NCBI RefSeq assembly: GCF_014529705.1
Contig: NZ_JAANIH010000005.1
Location: 124,001 to 188,000, forward strand
Reading direction: 5' to 3'
DNA length: 64,000 nucleotides
Source: Bradyrhizobium campsiandrae
GTDB taxonomy: Bacteria; Pseudomonadota; Alphaproteobacteria; Rhizobiales; Xanthobacteraceae
Position numbers and translations under genes: made by a program. The notes beneath the pieces were generated by a model, which saw only the letters and a program-made list of their open reading frames with translations, searched no databases and was not told where the DNA came from. Positions 53,726-61,106 of the stretch are shown piece after piece. Each line of letters opens with the position of its first letter. Within the stretch, counting starts at the first letter, position 1.

Positions 53726-53976
53726 GCTGCGTCGGCATTCAAGCACTGTTGCTGCCGCTGCTCGGTATCCATTCGGCGGTGGCGCACCACGAACTCATGG
53801 GTTTGTTCGAGATCGCTCGCGGTCTCGGCGCCTCATATCGGTTTGCATCCTCGGAGCCCGGGTCAGGCACCATTTTCGGCCGCTTCACGCTGGGCTTCTG
53901 CAGGATCGTCCTCGGAGGCGTCGTGCACGATGCGTCGACCAGCCGGTCGATCGAACGGACGGTCCCGCAAACCTAG
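53722..53976 (+). CDS. Possible small membrane-associated protein
   Basis: An 84-codon frame whose ATG overlaps the AraC stop as ATGA. The N terminus (MSCVGIQALLLPLLGIHSAV) is hydrophobic. The remainder is plausible but without motifs. Coupling to the AraC gene is the main support, so confidence is low. Confidence 0.25.
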   Translation: MSCVGIQALLLPLLGIHSAVAHHELMGLFEIARGLGASYRFASSEPGSGTIFGRFTLGFCRIVLGGVVHDASTSRSIERTVPQT

Positions 53977-54082
53977 AGGGCCGGATGCGCGCCTTCGATC
54001 TTCGCTGACGGAGGCCCAAATGGTCGTCGAAGATTTTTGGACTTTCTCCATGAGAGAGCATGTCCGTTCCGACTCTCGCGCT

Positions 54083-54709
54083 TTAGAAGGTCGCGGCCAT
54101 TGCAGCGAGGCGTCGATAGGCCCCTTCGCGGGCAGCGTCGATCGGCTGCTGCGGGCCGGTGGTTGGACCGATCGGCACGAAACGGACGTTGCTGATTCCA
54201 ACGAAGCGCAGGATTTCCCGCAAGTAAGGCGTTGCCATGTCGATGCGGCCACGGTTCATGCCGGTGGCAAAATCGCTGCCGCTGGCGATGATCACCAGTG
54301 TCGGCCGATCCGCCAGCAGCGGCAAATAACCCTGCGACGGATCGAATCGAAAGCTGAGTCCGGGCTGGACGATGATGTCGAACCACTGCTTGAGCTTGTA
54401 GGGGATGCCGAAGTTCCACATCGGGGTCGAGATCAGCACCCGGTCGGCGAGCGAAAAGCGCACCGCCATTCGTTCGGCCTCGGCAAAGCTCTCGCGTTGC
54501 GGCGCAGTGAAAGCCTCAGCCTTCATACGCGCGTATTTGGCCTCGACGATGGGACCGGTGAACTCCGGCATCCGCTCGCGCCAGATGTCCACGACATCCA
54601 CGTCCCAGTCTGGCCGGGCCTGGCGGAAGCGATCAAGGAAAACGCGCGCGCCTGCCGCCGATTCGGAAGCGGCACGTGGCGAACAGGACAGATGCAGGAG
54701 TTTTGCCAC
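54083..54709 (-). CDS. FMN-dependent NADH-azoreductase / quinone reductase
   Basis: A 208-residue flavodoxin-fold reductase of the AzoR family. The N-terminal FMN loop is LLHLSCSPRAASESA, the central motif is STPMWNFGIPYKLKQWFDII, and PTLVIIASGSDF follows. These enzymes reduce quinones and azo bonds with NAD(P)H. It is the last gene of the Mo-hydroxylase operon, 3 bases after the fusion gene, so it may reduce a quinone produced by the pathway. Confidence 0.87.
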   Translation of the reverse strand: MAKLLHLSCSPRAASESAAGARVFLDRFRQARPDWDVDVVDIWRERMPEFTGPIVEAKYARMKAEAFTAPQRESFAEAERMAVRFSLADRVLISTPMWNFGIPYKLKQWFDIIVQPGLSFRFDPSQGYLPLLADRPTLVIIASGSDFATGMNRGRIDMATPYLREILRFVGISNVRFVPIGPTTGPQQPIDAAREGAYRRLAAMAATF

Positions 54710-54712
54710 AGC

Positions 54713-56290
54713 TCATCCCAGCGCTCTGATGACGGTGTCGGCCCTGGTCACAACGGCGACGTTCTGCATGGCGAAGTTGATTGAGGCGCTGTGCCAGTCG
54801 GCATTCATGGTCGAGCAGCAATCCTCGGGCACGATCATGAAATATCCCTTGTCGGCACCGGTCCGAGCCGTGTGTTCGACCGACATGTTGGTCCACGCGC
54901 CGGTATTGATGATCATGTCGCGGCCGGTGGCCTTCAGGATTGTTTCGAGCCGGGTGCCTTCCCAGGCACTCATCCGCATCTTCTCGACCACGAAATCGCC
55001 GGGCCGCGGCTCGAGGCCCGACACGGGCGCCGCGCCCCAGCTGCCGCGCACCATGGCCTTGCTGTCGACGAGGCCCTCGAACAACGGCGCGTTCAGCGTC
55101 ACGCCGGGCGCTCCTGGCTCGACCACGAACCAGACGTGGATGATGGCGACGCCGCGTGCCCGCGCGGTCTCTGCCAGGCGCCGGACATTCTCGACGACCT
55201 GCTGCTGCTTGGCATGGCCGGGCGCGCCGGAGTCGGCAAAGGCACCGCCATCCATGATGACGTCGTTCTGGAGATCCTGGATGATCATGGCGCAGCGGTT
55301 CGGATCGAGGCGCAACTCGCCATCAGTCAGGATCGGGGCAGCGGCCGCAGGGCCGGGGCTCGTGGCACCGCCACTGCTGCGCCTGCCGCTCATATAGGGT
55401 TCGTGGCGCGGTCCGGTCCTGGTCGAGATGGCATAGACCGAATGCGTCGAGGTCAGATACAGCGTGCGGAAATCCTGACTGCCCCAGGCGAGATTGGCGA
55501 CGAGCTCCGGCACGCGGACCTTGCCGAGCAGCTCGCCGCGCGGCGAATAGACCCAGACGCCGCCGGGCGCAGTGACCCAGACGTTGCCGTGCTGGTCGCA
55601 CTTCATGCCGTCAGGCAGGCCCGGCTCGAGCTCGGAGCGGATGCCGCTTGCAAACACCCGCGCATTCGACAGCGCGCCGTCGCTGTTGACGTCGAATACG
55701 CGGACCAGGGCCTGCACGGTGTCGTTGACATAAAGCAGCTTCTCGTCAGGCGAGAAGCACAGCCCGTTCGGCTGGTCGAACAAATTGCGTTCGACCACGA
55801 GCTTCGGTTCGCCGCCCGGCACCACGCGATAGACGCCCTGAAAGCCGAGCTGGCGCGGCCGCTCGACACCGTAAACCGGCATGCGGCCATACCAGGGGTC
55901 CGAAAAATAGATCGCGCCGGAGGAATGCACGCAGACGTCATTAGGGCTGTTGAGCTCCTGGCCCTGGAAATGCGAGGCCAGCACCTCGCGCCGCCCGTCC
56001 GGCCGCTCGCGGATCAGCGACGAGGTCGCGTGCTCGCAGACGATCAGGTTGAGATCGGCGTCGTAGGTCATGCCGTTGCACTTGTTCGAGGGACGCTTGA
56101 CCTCGGTGACACCGCGGCGCGCATCCCAGCGCCGCCGCACGTCACCCGGCATGTCCGAGAACAGCAGGTAGTGATCGACCGGATGCCAGATCGGACCTTC
56201 CGTGAAGTCAAAGCCCGTGCCGATTTGCGCAACCGGCGCATAAGGATCGATCAGGGTCTCGAATTCGGAGCGTAGGGTGACATGTGTCAT
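54713..56290 (-). CDS. SMP-30/gluconolactonase + isochorismatase-fold fusion
   Basis: A 525-residue fusion. Residues 1-~290 are an SMP-30/gluconolactonase beta-propeller with all four usual metal ligands: E31 (FTEGPIWHP), N117 (NSPNDV), N175 (QPNGLCFSPD) and D227 (LPDGMKCD). A linker of about 40 residues follows. Residues ~330-525 have the isochorismatase/cysteine-hydrolase fold with Asp339 (MIIQDLQND) and Lys437 (VVEKMRMSAW). At the nucleophile position the motif is TNMSVEHTA, so Cys is replaced by Ser470. The fold's amidases need the Cys; some vinyl-ether hydrolases of the fold (EntB, PhzD) do not. The fusion suggests two consecutive hydrolytic steps. It lies 20 bases after the MBL lactonase gene. 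Confidence 0.88.
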   Translation of the reverse strand: MTHVTLRSEFETLIDPYAPVAQIGTGFDFTEGPIWHPVDHYLLFSDMPGDVRRRWDARRGVTEVKRPSNKCNGMTYDADLNLIVCEHATSSLIRERPDGRREVLASHFQGQELNSPNDVCVHSSGAIYFSDPWYGRMPVYGVERPRQLGFQGVYRVVPGGEPKLVVERNLFDQPNGLCFSPDEKLLYVNDTVQALVRVFDVNSDGALSNARVFASGIRSELEPGLPDGMKCDQHGNVWVTAPGGVWVYSPRGELLGKVRVPELVANLAWGSQDFRTLYLTSTHSVYAISTRTGPRHEPYMSGRRSSGGATSPGPAAAAPILTDGELRLDPNRCAMIIQDLQNDVIMDGGAFADSGAPGHAKQQQVVENVRRLAETARARGVAIIHVWFVVEPGAPGVTLNAPLFEGLVDSKAMVRGSWGAAPVSGLEPRPGDFVVEKMRMSAWEGTRLETILKATGRDMIINTGAWTNMSVEHTARTGADKGYFMIVPEDCCSTMNADWHSASINFAMQNVAVVTRADTVIRALG

Positions 56291-56310
56291 CGGTCGGCCC
56301 TCACATCATG

Positions 56311-57159
56311 CTAGGCGGGGAACCAGTTGCGTGCGGGCAGGGACTGCACGATCGGTCCGGGGACCTGGTCGTGCAGCCGGCCGACGACGTTGCCGCCTTC
56401 GATTTTGGCCGGACGGTCGTGCACCGGCAGCAGATAGCGCGAATTGCTCAGCAGCTTCTTGATCGCGGCCTTCTCGGCGCGCTTGCTGGTGCCGTGGTTG
56501 CCCGTCGTACGCGGCTCCCAATCGTGGATTTCATTGAACGGCGTAACGATCTGGTCGTTGAAATCGTAGATCACGTCGCCGCAGATCGTGGCGATGCCGT
56601 CGGCGGTCTCGACGATGACGTTCATCGAGCCCTCGGTGTGGGCGCCGGCGGCATCGCAATAGACACCGGGCATCAGCTCGATCGGACCGGTGATCTCCAG
56701 GTCAAGGAACCGCAGTGCACTCTTGGTGTGCAGGCGGTCGATCAAATGCTTGATGTCGGGCGCCGGATATTGCGGGTGCATCAGGCCGGAGACGGAATAT
56801 TCGAGCTCCTTGCGGTTGAGCACGACCGTCGTGTTCATGGGAAACAGATCGTCCTTGCCGGCGTGATCGATGTGGAGATGAGTGTGGCAGACGAAACGCA
56901 CGTCCCCCATCCGCACGCCGTGGCGGGCGAGCTGGTTCTCGATCATGTTCTCGTGGTACTGCAAGCCCCGCATGCCCAGCGTCTCCATGATCTGGTTGGA
57001 GCGATAGCCGGTGTCGACCACGACAGGATATTTGCCGCCGAGGATCAAAAAGCCCAGCGTGAGGACGCGGCGGGTGCGACCGCAATCGCGACCGAGCACC
57101 AGAAAGCTCGATTCCAGCTCGATGTCGCCGTAGTCCAGGATCTTGATCTCCAGCGCCAT
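56311..57159 (-). CDS. MBL-fold hydrolase, AHL-lactonase-like
   Basis: A 282-residue metallo-beta-lactamase-fold protein resembling N-acyl-homoserine lactonases. The dinuclear metal motif is HTHLHIDHAG (H94, H96, D98, H99), with later candidates for His in AGAHTEGSMNV, Asp in CGDVIYDFND and His in LLPVHDRPA. In this operon its substrate is more likely a pathway lactone than a quorum signal. It follows the amidohydrolase gene by 31 bases. Confidence 0.87.
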   Translation of the reverse strand: MALEIKILDYGDIELESSFLVLGRDCGRTRRVLTLGFLILGGKYPVVVDTGYRSNQIMETLGMRGLQYHENMIENQLARHGVRMGDVRFVCHTHLHIDHAGKDDLFPMNTTVVLNRKELEYSVSGLMHPQYPAPDIKHLIDRLHTKSALRFLDLEITGPIELMPGVYCDAAGAHTEGSMNVIVETADGIATICGDVIYDFNDQIVTPFNEIHDWEPRTTGNHGTSKRAEKAAIKKLLSNSRYLLPVHDRPAKIEGGNVVGRLHDQVPGPIVQSLPARNWFPA

Positions 57160-57190
57160 TCGTTTCCCTCCCTGGGTTCTTCCTTGTCTT

Positions 57191-58075
57191 TCAAAGTCGA
57201 TAGACGCGCGTCGCGGTGCCTCGGAAGATCGCGTTCTGCTGCTCGGCGCTCAGCGGCGCGGCTGCTGCGCGAAATGCATCGACGAGCTCGCGATAGCTGG
57301 TCCACAATTTCTCAATCGGGAAATTCGATCCGAACAGGCATCGTTCAGCGCCGAAGATCGCGACCGTGTCGGTGAGCACAGCGGCCATATGCGCGGGATC
57401 GTTGCGATGGATGAAGGTGCCGAGGCCGGACAGCTTCGAGACCACGTTCGGACATGTGGCGAGCCGGGCCATGCCCGCGCGCCAGGCGGCGCGGCCCGCC
57501 GGCGAGAGGTCTTCGAGCATGCCGGCATGCTGGAGGATAAAGGTTACCTTGGGGCAGGATTCGACGAGGTATGCGGCATCCGGCATCTGTGGCGTGAAGA
57601 CCTGAAGATCGAAGCTCCAGCCATAGTCGGCGAGACGCGCGACGTTGCGACGGACCATGGGATCGATGCAGAGATCGGGCTTGGCCGCGAAGCGATACAG
57701 CGGGTTGTCATGCCAGTGCAGCTGCATGCGCAAGCCCCGCACCAACGGATAGCGCTTGAGGCGGTCGAGCTGCGGACGGACGTCATCCACGGCAAAATTG
57801 GCATAGGCGACGATGGCGTGCGGCCAGCCGTGCTCATCGGCGGTCCGCTGCACCCACGCGGCTTCGTCCTCGAAACGGTCATTGGCCCAGTTGGTCTGGA
57901 CATAGACCGAGCGGGTGACGCCGCTGCCCTTGAGGTCGTCGAGATATTCTTGAATCGGATAATCGCGCCGGATGGCCTCGTAGGGGCCGAAGATGCGGGG
58001 CTGCATCGGGCCGGTCAGCCAAGGCAGGTCGGCCTGCCGCCAGATATGATGATGTCCGTCGACAATCTCGGTCAC
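57191..58075 (-). CDS. Amidohydrolase (2-pyrone-4,6-dicarboxylate lactonase-like)
   Basis: A 294-residue TIM-barrel metal-dependent hydrolase of the amidohydrolase_2 superfamily. The N-terminal metal motif is VDGHHHIW (H8-H10), a mid-barrel segment is GLRMQLHWHDNP, FILQHAGMLED carries a likely metal or catalytic His, and the C-terminal Ser/Asn region is CLFGSNFPIEKLW. The family includes lactonases and decarboxylases of aromatic catabolism. Its ATG overlaps the VWA gene stop (ATGA). Confidence 0.87.
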   Translation of the reverse strand: MTEIVDGHHHIWRQADLPWLTGPMQPRIFGPYEAIRRDYPIQEYLDDLKGSGVTRSVYVQTNWANDRFEDEAAWVQRTADEHGWPHAIVAYANFAVDDVRPQLDRLKRYPLVRGLRMQLHWHDNPLYRFAAKPDLCIDPMVRRNVARLADYGWSFDLQVFTPQMPDAAYLVESCPKVTFILQHAGMLEDLSPAGRAAWRAGMARLATCPNVVSKLSGLGTFIHRNDPAHMAAVLTDTVAIFGAERCLFGSNFPIEKLWTSYRELVDAFRAAAAPLSAEQQNAIFRGTATRVYRL

Positions 58076-59193
58076 GCAGCTCTCCTTCGTCCCAATGCCA
58101 GGACATGCGCGACGATCGAGGCGCTCGTTCCGCCATCCACGAGATCGTCGACGAAGCGTTCGATGGCGACGAGCGCCTCGGTCTGCGGGCGGAATCCTGG
58201 CCCGTTTGCGAGCGGCGTCAGCCAGCTGACGCGCCAGGCCCGCCGCGACAGCTTTGCCACCGCATCGCGCAACGCATCGGGGTCGCCACGTTCGAGCCCG
58301 TCCGAAATCACAACCACGGCTGCCCCGCGCGCATAACTGCCGAAGCGTGGCACCGCGAGAAAGGCCTGCAGCGCATCGCCGATGCGTGTGCCGCCGTCCC
58401 AGTCGCTGACGAGATGGGCAGCCGCATTCAGGGCCTGCTCGCGGCGCTTCAGCCGCAGCGCGCGAGTGACGCGGGTCAGCCGGGTGCCGAAAGTGAAGAC
58501 CTCGACATTCGGGGCGGCCTGCACCAGCGCATGCGCCAGTTTCATGTTGTCCTCGGTGCGGCTCTTCATCGAGCCGGAGACGTCGATCAGCAGCAGGAAC
58601 TTTCGCGGGCGTTGGCGCCGCTTCATGTGCCCGAGGCGCAAAATCTCGCCGTCGCTGCGGACGGAATCGCGTAAAGTACGGCGGAGATCGGCGAATGGGC
58701 CGCGCCGGGCGCGCATGCGGCGATGACCCCGCCGTCGCGGTAAGCGCCGTGGCGCTTCGCGGGACAGTCGGCGCAACGCCTCGGTGGTCGAGAGCTGCGC
58801 GAAGCGGCGCTCGACCAATGCCTCGGTACGGGTCGCGGTCAGGCCGGATTCATTGGCATCGTCCGAGAGCAGCGGCTCCTCGTCGCGGCGGCCTTCCTCC
58901 TGGAGCCGAACGGTCTCGTCGTCCTCGCCGTCATCGGCATGCTCGATCGCCTCACTGCCGCGGAAGTGAAGGTCGAACAGGCGGTCAAAGGTTACGCGGC
59001 GTTCCGGCGGCGGGGCGAGGGTGGCCAGAGCGGCTTGCCTGATATCCCCGAGGTTGCGCGGGCCGAGCAACTCGATCGAGGTGAGGAACGCGGTGGTCTG
59101 CTCCGGCGCGACGGCAAAGGCGTTGGCGCGCAGCAGCGCAACGAAGGAGACGAAGATGCGGGCGGCGCGCGGCAGCTGAGGTTCGGTGCTCAT
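58072..59193 (-). CDS. VWA-domain protein (CoxE-like)
   Basis: A 373-residue protein with a MIDAS-type von Willebrand A domain in the C-terminal half (LLIDVSGSMKS: D204, S206, S208). An acidic stretch (about 87-112) and a very basic region (about 140-175) precede it. CoxE proteins work with MoxR-type CoxD in activating molybdenum CO dehydrogenases. ATG 59193 is chosen because it overlaps the MoxR gene stop (ATGA); a longer frame upstream is not credible. Confidence 0.88.
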   Translation of the reverse strand: MSTEPQLPRAARIFVSFVALLRANAFAVAPEQTTAFLTSIELLGPRNLGDIRQAALATLAPPPERRVTFDRLFDLHFRGSEAIEHADDGEDDETVRLQEEGRRDEEPLLSDDANESGLTATRTEALVERRFAQLSTTEALRRLSREAPRRLPRRRGHRRMRARRGPFADLRRTLRDSVRSDGEILRLGHMKRRQRPRKFLLLIDVSGSMKSRTEDNMKLAHALVQAAPNVEVFTFGTRLTRVTRALRLKRREQALNAAAHLVSDWDGGTRIGDALQAFLAVPRFGSYARGAAVVVISDGLERGDPDALRDAVAKLSRRAWRVSWLTPLANGPGFRPQTEALVAIERFVDDLVDGGTSASIVAHVLALGRRRAA

Positions 59194-60071
59194 GCGGTCG
59201 CCTCCGCGAGCATGGCGTCGAGCCGGGGCGAGATGAAGTGCAGATCCTCCTCGTCCTTGAGCGCCACGCCGATCGAGCGCTTGAACGCGTCGGGCCAACG
59301 CGCACCACCCTTATGGAGAAGGGTCGCGGCCTCGGCCCAGTCGACAGCTTCCGCGATGCCAGGCGCCTTGCTGAGGGGCTCGCGCCTGAGCCTGCCGACG
59401 GCCGCAACGACGGCGCGCGCCGTGGCTTCGGCGACGCTGGATGCGCGCATCATGATGATCCGCGCCTCCCGCTCGGCGGTGGGATAGTCGATCCAGTGAT
59501 AGACGCAGCGGCGGCGCAGCGCTTCGTGCAGATCGCGCGTGCGGTTCGAGGTCAGCACGACCACCGGGCGCTCGACGGCGCGCACCGTGCCACGCTCGGG
59601 AATCGAGATCTGGAAGTCGGACAGGAATTCGAGCAGGAATGCCTCGAACTCCTGGTCGGCGCGGTCGATTTCATCGATCAGCAGGACAGTGGAATCGGGT
59701 GCGCGCAACGCAGCGAGCATCGGCCGCTCGATCAGGAACGTCTCGCCATAGATGTCGATGCTCTCATCGCCGGCCTGGCGGATCGCGAGCATCTGGCGCG
59801 GATAGTTCCACTCGTAGAGCGCCGCAGAGGCGTCGATGCCCTCATAACATTGCAGGCGGATCAGGCGACGGCCGAGCACGGCGGCGATGGCTTTTGCGGC
59901 TTCCGTCTTGCCGACGCCGGGTGCGCCCTCGAGCAGCAGCGGCTTGCCGAGCGCGAGCCCGAGATAGGCTGATGTCGCCAGGCCCTCGTCGGCGAGGTAA
60001 TAGGCCGCACGCAGCGCCTTCTCCAGCGCCTCGGGGCTGTCGATGCCGACGATGTTGCCGCGGACCGCCAT
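59190..60071 (-). CDS. MoxR-family AAA+ ATPase (CoxD-like)
   Basis: A 293-residue AAA+ ATPase. Walker A has Lys55 (LEGAPGVGKTEAAK), Walker B is TVLLIDEIDRAD, and the sensor region VLTSNRTRDLHEALRRRC is typical of MoxR/CoxD. In CO dehydrogenase operons CoxD acts with CoxE to mature the metal site, so this pair likely matures the Mo enzyme encoded just upstream. It starts 12 bases after the C-terminal Mo-subunit gene. Confidence 0.9.
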   Translation of the reverse strand: MAVRGNIVGIDSPEALEKALRAAYYLADEGLATSAYLGLALGKPLLLEGAPGVGKTEAAKAIAAVLGRRLIRLQCYEGIDASAALYEWNYPRQMLAIRQAGDESIDIYGETFLIERPMLAALRAPDSTVLLIDEIDRADQEFEAFLLEFLSDFQISIPERGTVRAVERPVVVLTSNRTRDLHEALRRRCVYHWIDYPTAEREARIIMMRASSVAEATARAVVAAVGRLRREPLSKAPGIAEAVDWAEAATLLHKGGARWPDAFKRSIGVALKDEEDLHFISPRLDAMLAEATA

Positions 60072-60083
60072 GAACCAAAGCCT

Positions 60084-61106
60084 CTAGCGCCGCGCCTGCG
60101 GCCGTGCGCCGCCCTGGGCCTTGATCGCGCGCAGCACCTTCTCGGGCGTGATCGGCAGGTCGTCGATGCGCACGCCGACCGCGTTGAAGATCGCGTTGGC
60201 CACGGCCGGCAGCACCGGGTTTGCGCACATCTCGCCAGGACCTTTCGCGCCGAACGGACCATCCGGGGCAGGGCGCTCCAGCACCGCGATATCGTGCGGG
60301 CAGATGTCGCCGGGGCCCGGCATCAGATATTCGACGAAGTCGCGCGGGCCGTGCACGGGCTCGGGATAATAAGGCTCTGGCGTCTCATAGAGCGCGTGGC
60401 TGACACCCATCCAGGCGCCGCCGACGAGCTGCTGCTCGACCAGGCGGGGATTGAGCGCACGGCCGAGCTCGTAAGCCGAGTCCATCCGTATCATGGCCAC
60501 TTCGCCGGTCTCGTCGTCGACATCGACCTCGGCGACGAGGCATGCGTGCGCGTAACAGGTCGCAGGCGACATCTCGCCGGTCTCCGGATTCACCTCCGAG
60601 AGCGGCACCAGGAAGATGCCACGGCCGGAGATGGTCCTGCCCTGCTTGAACTGCGCGGCGATCGCGACGTCCTTGGTCGAGATCGAGCGGTGCGGCGCGC
60701 CCTTGACGTGGATGTTGCCGCGCCCGTCGGTCTCGAGATCGGCGGCGTTGACCTCCAGTTCCTCGGCGGCGGCCTCCATCATGACGCCGCGCGCCTCGCG
60801 CGCTGCGGCCATCACGGCGTTGCCGACGCGATGCGTTCCGCGCGAGGCGAACGAGCCCATGCAGTGCGGGCCGGTGTCGGAATCTGCCGTGTCGACATAG
60901 ACGTCCTCGACAGGCACGCCCAGCGTCTCCGCGCAAATCTGCCGCGTCACCGATTTCATGCCCTGGCCGAGATCGATCGACGACAGCGCCACCGTGAACT
61001 TGCCGCTCGGGTTGGAATGCACCAGCGCCTGGCTGGGATCGCCGCCGAGATTCATGCCGATGGGATAGTTGATCGATGCCATGCCGCGTCCGCGATGCCG
61101 GGTCAT
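60084..61106 (-). CDS. Molybdenum hydroxylase large subunit, C-terminal half
   Basis: A 340-residue protein matching the second half of xanthine dehydrogenase/CO dehydrogenase-type Mo subunits. It begins near ASINYPIGMNLGGDPSQALV and has VALSSIDLGQGMKSVTRQIC and TADSDTGPHCMGSFASRGTH. The catalytic Glu is E292 in GAKGPGEMCANPVLPAVANA. It starts with ATG directly after the TAG of the N-terminal-half gene, in the same frame. A perfect AGGAGG lies at 61113-61118, seven bases before the ATG. The two products should pair to form one active site; the Mo cofactor would sit between them. Both halves are needed for catalysis if this is right. Confidence 0.85.
   Translation of the reverse strand: MTRHRGRGMASINYPIGMNLGGDPSQALVHSNPSGKFTVALSSIDLGQGMKSVTRQICAETLGVPVEDVYVDTADSDTGPHCMGSFASRGTHRVGNAVMAAAREARGVMMEAAAEELEVNAADLETDGRGNIHVKGAPHRSISTKDVAIAAQFKQGRTISGRGIFLVPLSEVNPETGEMSPATCYAHACLVAEVDVDDETGEVAMIRMDSAYELGRALNPRLVEQQLVGGAWMGVSHALYETPEPYYPEPVHGPRDFVEYLMPGPGDICPHDIAVLERPAPDGPFGAKGPGEMCANPVLPAVANAIFNAVGVRIDDLPITPEKVLRAIKAQGGARPQARR

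Noticed and set aside
54791-56275. 494-codon + strand frame opposite the lactonase/isochorismatase fusion
   Set aside because: Antisense shadow; the - strand product has full motif support.
56311-57159. Quorum-quenching function of the lactonase-like MBL protein
   Set aside because: Motif similarity to AHL lactonases is real, but the operon context points to a catabolic lactone; no luxI/luxR genes are nearby.
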